A stretch of DNA of 64,000 nucleotides from Prinsepia uniflora (lineage: Eukaryota > Streptophyta > Magnoliopsida > Rosales > Rosaceae). A model generated the notes under the pieces. The model was not told the origin of the DNA, searched no databases, and saw only the letters and a program-made list of their open reading frames with translations. Where the stretch lies: positions 42,812,194 through 42,876,193 of the forward strand of contig CM064870.1 of NCBI GenBank assembly GCA_032719365.1, written 5' to 3'. The translations under genes and the position numbers were made by a program. Each line of letters starts with the position of its first letter. The stretch's first letter is position 1. Positions 56,471 to 64,000 of the stretch are shown here, piece after piece.

Positions 56471-59400
56471 GAGTTTACCTTTTCAATTCCAAAACCATTT
56501 CATGAAATCATAACCAAAACCATAAGTACGGAAAATCGGTGTAAAACTGGAAAACCTCGATTTACGTACAAACACGTAAATCGCCACGTAAAGCGTGAAA
56601 CCATATAATTCACAATCATCCAAATCAATATCATAGAATCATATCCATAATCCATATAAAACATTTATGCATGCATCACAGTTTAGAAATCAAGGTCCAC
56701 TCACAGACCGTCCGAAGCCGCGCGCGCCTCGATACGCGTGCCATAATCGTCGTCACTGGGACTCCCAAACCTGTCCAAATTCATTTATAGGGTTACTAAT
56801 AGCCTCATTAACCTCACATTGAAGTCCCACAGTTTTCCCGATTTCTAACTATTTTTAAAGTCGATCCTAAACCTTCGGATACCCTGAAAACTATCGAAAT
56901 GATGTCCGATCGACACGAAACTAGTCTCAAAATGTTCGTTACATCGAATAGATGATTTCGTATGTTGAACACTTCCCAAAAAGGTGAGGCACGCGCCCCC
57001 ACGTGCCTTCTGACGTCCCTGCACGTGAGCCCACGCGCCGGGCACTATTCCTACACCACTAAGCTTCAGCCGACCGGTTCACATGGTTTGGCCGGTCCAG
57101 TTGGACCGACGTGACCGGTTCACGGCTCTAGACTACCCCTTTTTCGTCCAATCACTTCCTTCTTGATTCCTTTCTTCCTATTTCCTCAATTTCTATCCAT
57201 TCCAATCCCTAAACCTAAGTTAAAACCATTAAAATCCATGGTTTGATTTTGAACCAAACGGTTCAATTTTCCTAACTTCCTCCCAAGGCTTCACAGCCGT
57301 CCTAAGCTTCCTAAAATCATCCTAACACAATCCTAATAACCCATTTAATTCATTAAAACCATCAAAAACCAACCATAATGCATATATTGGATTTAAATGG
57401 GATTTGGGCCTTACCGAGTACCCTCTTGGGTTTGTGGCTCCACCGCCCACGGCGGCGCCGTCCAGGCCAGCCACCAACATCCAACATCCTCCCATCACTT
57501 CATGGTCCTCACAGCTGATCATGGGTTAAGGTTTGAATTGGATTGGTTTGGGTACAAAGGATGAGAGAAAATGGTGAGATCGGGTGGGTTTGAAATGAAG
57601 AAAATGGAATGGTCGATGCATGTATCAATTTGGGTGGCCTGTGGATGGGTGACACTTGTCACTCATCCATAGGGAAGGAACTAAATATCTGGGGCCCACT
57701 GGAATCCAAATGTCACTTGAATCGTAATTTGTGCAATAGTACCTATAAACTTCCTTGAACTATAACTTTGTCGTCGAACGTCCGAATTTGACGTGCCGCC
57801 TATCTATGGATTCGTATCGTCCCGATCTACGTAACGGTCCTTGTCCCTTGGACATCAGACCTTCTGGTATAAAAGTCAACATTTGCCCCTTTTAACTAAA
57901 ATTACCAAATTGCCCTTAAACTTCCGAACGTCATAACTTCTTACTCGAATGTCGGAATAGGACGTACCACCTGTCTATGAACTCGTGACGTCACGAACTA
58001 CGTCACGATCATCGATCAAAGTCCATTTGACCGTCCGATCAAAAAGTCAACGTTTTGTGCATGCCCAGGGGCAAAACGGTCATTTTGCATCATTCGTCCG
58101 ATTTCGCCTAACTAATCACCGATTAACCTCACTAATCGTGATTAGTCACTAATCTAATCTTGGAATTCGGGACGGGTCGTTACAACCTTCCCTCCTTAAT
58201 TAATTTTGTCCTCGAAATTCCAACCGACCTAATTCCAACCGTTCTTCCCTTCTTAATTAGTTTCGTTCTCGAAACTCCAACTATACTGATTCCACAACCA
58301 GCTCGTGGAAATAATTCGATCTCGCGACACGTGTACACTCGTACACCAAGTAACCAGAACAATACTTGTCTGCAACCAGACGTACCACTAATACTCACGT
58401 CGTATCGACTACATTCGACCACGTTGAATGACAGTAATCGTATGTTCTAAATTGACACCACTTGTCAAATCTACTAGTTCGTTGACATAAACAACTCGAC
58501 GGTTCCTTCCTCAACCACTAACTATCCTGACGTCTGCTCCCACTGAGAGTCATCCGACCTCACACAACGATCTATGATGAAACATCCAACAAACTGTCGC
58601 CACTTGATAGTTGTCAGTCAAAAACTGACACCATACCCACCCGTGGTTACACTGATCACCAATTTACTCAACCTGAGTAAACCCTAACCAACAACTCACT
58701 CGACCTGTGTGCAATTGGACCCACCAGAAATACTATGACCCACTGCACAGTATCCAATGTCTAGTTCACGATCTCGACTAATCCAATGGTATCGGAACCA
58801 ATCCGTCTACCAACACATTCACCAACGTACCCATGGTATAACCTATATACCGTCACCAGGCACGACAAGTCTACCCGGTATCATACCTCGAACTACGTAC
58901 AAGGTACATACGTCCATCTACCAACCTACCACAACAACGACAACCACAAAAATAACAACAACAACACGACCACCTAGGTCGTAGCTAAACACGTTTCAAT
59001 TTTGGAGTCCATCTGTCCAATCCAGTATTAGACAAATCAAAACTCCGACCCATTACCCATTTCCAAATCCGAATCCGAAATCATCATTCCATAAACTAGT
59101 ATCAGGAATGACCATTCTGAACCCAAATCCATAAATCCACTTTCAAGTTCCAAAATCGAATCCTGAATCGTCATTAAAAAATTCGATTCCAAAACCCGAA
59201 ATCTCGTTCACGTCTACCAAGACGCACTATATCCGAACCTATCGGATACCTGTTCAATTGATTACACATTACATTTGATTGACTTCATAGGGAAGCCAAT
59301 CCCAACATCAACACATCACTAAGTCTGACAAAATCCGACCTCGTCAGACACCTACTCGCTCGAGTAACAAGCCATATAGGATTGACCTCGAAAAGAAGTT

Positions 59401-59869
59401 CAGTCCCATCATCCTCAACTCAACTATCCAAGTAAGAGTAATAAACTCTCCACCTATCTGGATCATCAAGATCACGATCCAGATCCATCACTACGTCACC
59501 CGACCATAAACGTCACGATCGAAATTCATCACGACACCCAAAGTTCTCAACCATTTCCCACATCTAAATAGATCAGTCAACGACGAGACACATCGAGACT
59601 GTGGGTTCTCACTGATTACCTCGTATTGATCCTTGTCATTCCACTAGGAAAATCAAGAATGATTCAAGGCAATGACCTCAAAATTTATCCTACATGAATG
59701 CGAACAAAAACTTATTGCATTCACCACGTCATGTAATCCAACATCCTCTGCCACCAAGCAGAAGATAAGAAATCTCAACTACCTAACTCCGAAATACTCA
59801 ACTCCTCTTGATGACCCAAGACAAATCCCGGGTCCACTAACCAATACACGATCAGTGTGCGAGTGGCAA

Positions 59870-59930
59870 CCATCATCTACATCATCTACCATCATCTACC
59901 ATCTTCTACCATCATCTACCATCATCTACA
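59870..59930. repeat. Decamer repeat (ATCATCTACC)n
   Basis: About six units of ATCATCTACC-type sequence with small changes, inside the U internal region. Confidence 0.9.
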
Positions 59931-61797
59931 ATTGTAGAACCTGAGAAGTCACCCTAATGACTTCGAAATACCCATTACCAATGCGGAAAACCCTCATTCC
60001 TCGTAACTTCAATCGTAACCTTTCGCGATTCCGAAGTTCCTACCATGTCGGAACTAACATACTCGGACATCAATCACGTGTTCGTAAACAACCAACTCAT
60101 TTATCTGGTTATGACTGTATATGTACATCCAAAAGGATGTCAATTCATCCTAATCTGATGTACCGCTAGACTGAAGAGTCACAACAGACTCCTGCTGTGA
60201 TCTGCAGTCAAATCTCTGCATACCACCATATTTGACCAACTCTGGCCAACATTGGCCAACTGGTCGCTAAACTCCGTCACAGATCGAGTCTGACCAACCG
60301 GTCACTAATCCTCCATGTCAGTACTCGATCCTCACGTCTCCACTACCGTTGGATCCAATCTTGTCCATCACTATCCGTGATCCACTCCCGAACCACAGAT
60401 ACCGAACATATACTCATCTTGACGGAGTCACATCCCGATTCACGACTCACCGGCACCAGCACCAGCACTAGTACCAGTACACCACTATAATCTGTCAGCT
60501 TCAGCACATAAGGATCTACACTAGCATCAGCAATAACACTAGCACACCATGTGCAAAACTGACAACCCTGGATCTCCGCTCATACTAAACGACGATCCCG
60601 TACCTCTTCTCGAAAAGGAGAAACTCTGCCTCCCTCGTACCCAACAACTCTGGGTACAGTTACCCTGACATCTCATACGAGAAAAGGAAACGTCCCCTGA
60701 ATTTCCCCGTCTCATTCTGCGATCGCACTCAACCGTAACCGAGTTGAATCCAGAATCACCGCTTGTACATATGCGTTACCCACATACCTCATATCATCGT
60801 CACGACTGACAATCCCATCGTCACAATTGTCACGACAACCTAAGTCTACTCGACCTGATAAGACTCGACTACGTCCATCGGTATTAACGTCTGCCACAAC
60901 CTCGTGCAGACCTAACTACTAGGCATCTCGATACCCAGACTCCGCATCCAACGGAATCAACCGCTCGTACTAACTACTCCGTATCTCCGCTCAGGGATTC
61001 CATCGACAAGTACCAACCCTGATAACTTGTCCAACCAACCACTAACCATTCGCAACTCGACTAAACCAATGTCGTCTACCAAGTCGCCCATGACCTTAGC
61101 TGTACCAACAATCCATCACAACTAAAGTAGTACGACAACCAACTAGGTCTAACCGATAAGTACATCCCTGACTACAGAGTGCAGTCCCATCACTAAAGCT
61201 GACATGAATAGACCGACTAACGACCTCAAATCTGAATAGTCGTCAAAGTCAAACCACTCGCCAACTCACCTTTCCGAACCATACACCCTAAAGTAGGGTT
61301 CCAAAATCACACTCTAGGGTCTCCCTGAACCCAACTGCAAGTTACCAACTACAGTACAATCCACAATCTGACCGTCTCTGCGGTCTTGATATCGCAAGGA
61401 TGTCAATCCAATCCTACAGTAAGATTAAATAGGATTCCACAAATTCGACTGCTAACTGCCGACTGCAGTAAATCCATCTAACTCAACCAAATCCGATCAT
61501 CGGATGGTCATAATACCGAACTATAGTAAAAACGAACCGATAAAATCGTGAAGACTATCCAAACGCTAACGTACTATTACGTTCATCCTTTCCGTAGGAT
61601 CCCACACTGTCATCCTCGACAGAACTATGGCAACCCCGGCATCAAGTGCCGAACCAGGACATTCCACGATCCAAACCTACTAACTATCGTACCGGCATCC
61701 TACTATCAGGTTGACCACGAACTGTACCCTATTGAGATATCACATTCTCGACCTGTGCATCCTACGAGCAATCTTATGCTCTGATAAGCAATCCTAT

Positions 61798-61809
61798 GCT
61801 CTGATACCA
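61798..61809 (-). other. Primer binding site of U
   Basis: The minus strand reads TGGTATCAGAGC two bases after the LTR end at 61812. A partial duplicate (minus TATCAGAGC) lies 22 bases further inside, at 61778-61786. Confidence 0.9.
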
Positions 61810-61811
61810 CC

Positions 61812-64000
61812 TGTCATGACACATCCCAATCCCCCAGGGATTAACGCGGGATGGCCCTGCTCCCCTCTGACACGAAGTGTCAGACAAGGAATATTTCCGA
61901 CCTTTGCCCTCCCGGGCTATCAGAGTACGCCAGGATCCGGAGAAGGCATGTGATATCTCGGTCTCTGCAACAGTCCACACCGTATCCAATTTGAAGGGTA
62001 TTAAAAACAGAAAGATTGTGAGTGGACAAAAATAAAGAGTTCATAAAAACATATTTCATAAAGACCTTTTTACCCTTCACTAAAAAGCATGCATGCATAG
62101 TAAAACCATTTATCCAATCACACATGTTTAAACAACCATAATTAGGGTCTCAGCCCCAAGTTCCATAAATACAAGTCACACGGGCTCCTGCCCAAAACCA
62201 TTTACAGAAAACCATAACATCATAAACATATGTAGGATCTCAGCCCAAATCCATTTATCATCATAAAACACAATTTCCCAAACCATTTGAAATCATGTTT
62301 ATCCATTATATTTCATATCCAAGAACCTGTCACGGTCAAATAAAGATACGCGCGTGCGAACCAGGGTCTCAAACCCAAGTCTCTCCAGGGTCCACCCAGG
62401 TCAATGTTCGTAGATCAATGACCCTCCCTAGAGGTAACGAACCATGCCCATCCTGAGAGTAAGGAACCCAACTGGGGGGCGACTCCACTCAGTCAATGCT
62501 CCGTGACTACTTCGGGGTCCACCCAGGCCAACGACCCTCCCCGGAGGAGACAATCATATATAAAGGATGGCATATGAAAAACCTTTTGAAATCATTCTTG
62601 AAACCTTTCAAGGATTCATGCCCGGCCCTCACTAGCCGTCATGAACCATAAAACCTTTCAAAGGTTCATGCCGGTTCCCATAAACTGTCATGACCCGTAA
62701 AATCCTTTCAAGGGCTCATGCCGGTTCCCATAAACCGTCATGACACGTAAAAACCATTTCTAGGGTCCCTGACCCGAAATCACCATCTAACACATAACTG
62801 GGCCCTAGGACCGAATCCACATACAAACTGGACCTCTGGTCCGAATCGTAAACCAACTGGGCCTTGTGCTCGATTTCTTAAATCAAATGGGTCTCATGCC
62901 CAATTCCATATTTCCAAATCCGAAATCAATTTAAGAACCAATTGGGCCTCCGACCCGAGAACGTAACAAAAAGGGACATCGAGTCCGAGGGTTTCCGAAA
63001 AAGGGGTCTCGAACCCGAGTTTACCTTTTCAATTCCAAAACCATTTCATGAAATCATAACCAAAACCATACGTGCAGAAAATCAGTGTAAAACCGGAAAA
63101 CCTCGATTTACGTGCAAACACGTAAATCGCCTCGTAAAGCGTGAAACCATATAAATCACAATCATCCAAATCAACATCATAGAATCATATCCATAATCCA
63201 TATAAAACATTTATGCATGCATCACAGTTTAGAAATCATGGTCCACTCACAGACCGTCTGAAGCCGCGCCTCGATACGCATGCCATAATCGTCTCCCGGG
63301 TCAATCTTCATCACCGGGACTCCCAAACTTGTCCAAATTCATTTAGAGGGTTACTAATAGCCTCATTAACCTCTCATTGAAGTCCCATAATTTTCCCGAT
63401 TTTCTAACTATTTTTAAAGTCGATCCTAAACCTTCGGACACCCCGAAACCTGTCTAAACGATGTCCGATCGACACGAAGCTAGTGCCAAAATGTTCGTTA
63501 CATCGAATAGATGATTTCTTATATTGAACACTTCCCCAAAAGGTGAGGTACGCGCCCCCACGCGCCCTCTGACGTCCCTACGCGTGAGCTCACGCGCCGG
63601 ACACTATTCCTGCACCACTAAGCTTCAGCCAACCGGTTCACCTGGTTTGGCCGGTCCAGTTGGACCGGTGTGACCGGTTCACGGCTCTAGACTCCCCATT
63701 TTTCGTCCAAATTCTTCCTTCTTGATTCCTTTCTTCCTATTTTCTCAAGTTCTATCTATTCCAATCCCTAAACCTAAGTTAAAACCATTAAAATCCATGG
63801 TTTGATTTTGAACCAAACGGTTCGATTTTCCTAAATTCCTCCCACGGCTTCACAGCCGTCCTAAGCTTCCTAAAATCATCCTAACACAATCCTAATAACC
63901 CATTTAATTCATTAAAACCATCAAAAACCAACCATAATGCATATATTGGATTTAAATGGGATTTGGGCCTTACCAAGTACCCTCTCGGGTTTGTGGCTCC
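61812..64000 (-). mobile_element. U 5' LTR, incomplete at window edge
   Basis: Left end TGTCATGACACATCCC. Follows 55263-57442 of the 3' LTR throughout, including the 50-bp repeats (62601-62750) and the hairpin array. The window ends before the LTR start. Confidence 0.85.
62800..63017 (-). repeat. Hairpin array in U 5' LTR
   Basis: Same seven units as 56252-56470. A few stems here have single mismatches (for example GGGCC/GGACC at 62800 and GGGCC/GACCC at 62944). Confidence 0.75.

Larger units (their letters stand above)
55263..58184 (-). mobile_element. U 3' LTR, about 2.92 kb
   Basis: The minus strand starts TGTAACGACCCGTCCCG at 58184, directly after a GGAGGGAAGGT purine tract. It ends GGGATGGGTCCTGAAAA near 55263, slightly altered from the TGTCATGACA end of the other LTR. 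The left flank is ATAAG. Contains a TTTATACCATTCG...GCATGCATAG block (55520-55550), 50-bp tandem repeats, a 30-bp periodic hairpin array, 'ccggttcacatggtttggcc' repeats (57070-57125), and an inverted GATGGGTGACACTTGTCACTC motif (57645). Confidence 0.85.
58185..61811 (-). other. U internal region, no recognisable genes
   Basis: 3.6 kb between PPT and PBS. On the plus strand it is C/A-rich with many short 'ccaac', 'actcg' words. No Gag core, zinc knuckle, DVILGMDWL, RT or integrase motif was found on the minus strand. The PPT-proximal 35 bases ('ccttccctccttaattaatt'...) are repeated in diverged form at about 58246-58280, and the PBS-proximal 'agcaatcttatgctctgata' is repeated next to the PBS (61778-61806). 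Includes a CATCATCTAC repeat and a CAA-rich stretch (58930-58970). Confidence 0.65.
55263..64000 (-). mobile_element. LARD-like LTR element U, runs off right edge
   Basis: Minus orientation: 3' LTR 55263-58184, PPT, internal region 58185-61811, PBS (minus TGGTATCAGAGC, 61798-61809), 5' LTR 61812 to beyond 64000. The LTRs are alike over every stretch compared, with scattered single-base differences and a few short indels. No gag or pol motif was found between PBS and PPT, and the longest minus-strand ORFs inside are 61-80 codons. Large LTRs with a non-coding interior fit a LARD (large retrotransposon derivative). A strongly decayed autonomous element is the alternative. Confidence 0.8.

Overview
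This is nuclear DNA from a flowering plant, probably a repeat-rich (pericentromeric-type) region. The signs are long-terminal-repeat (LTR) retrotransposons with initiator-tRNA-Met primer sites (TGGTATCAGAG), a Cassandra element with 5S-rRNA-derived LTRs, a gene-fragment-carrying Mutator-like element, and long CA microsatellites. I found no intact host gene, tRNA, functional rRNA gene or CRISPR array. Almost every base belongs to a transposable element or its debris. The species cannot be named from this sequence.

Layout. 1-1738: three successive minus-strand LTR remnants. 1739-5880: a decayed Ty3/gypsy gag region split by a 2.6 kb solo LTR (S1, 2293-4869). 6102-9031: a minus-strand Ty1/copia 3' half (LTR, RNase H, RT, part of integrase). 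9032-42690: one giant-LTR Ty3-type element (R, plus strand) spread over about 33.7 kb by insertions. These are a gag-only element G1 (9692-14479) that itself carries Cassandra (13257-14441) and, inside that, a 344 bp mini-LTR; a Pack-MULE-like element (17132-18848); a solo LTR P1 (20023-22446); a gag-only element G2 (23989-36926) that carries solo LTR S2 and a Ty3 element P2; and a third gag-only element G3 (37051-39605) with its own 536 bp insert. 42735-55258: Ty3 element T (minus), with gag, protease and RT debris, whose 5' LTR is split by solo LTR V (48983-55075); V is itself split by solo LTR S3 (50044-52919). V also contains a 500-N assembly gap. 55263-64000: element U (minus), two near-identical ~2.9 kb LTRs around a 3.6 kb internal region with no recognisable genes (LARD-like); it runs off the right edge.

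Nesting order and target-site duplications give a relative history. Copia and the gag debris are older than R. G1-G3, P1 and the MULE came after R. Cassandra, S2 and P2 came later still, and U is among the youngest by LTR similarity. Autonomous-looking elements (R, P2, T, copia) are all broken by stops, frameshifts and deletions, whereas three structurally alike gag-only elements, a TRIM and a LARD-like element are present, so non-autonomous elements dominate.

The most interesting signal is inside the LTRs. Three families (S, T, U) carry tandem arrays of 13-15 nt hairpins with 5-6 bp stems and 3-nt loops. Stem bases change in pairs, which suggests selection on RNA or DNA structure. All comparisons were made by eye.
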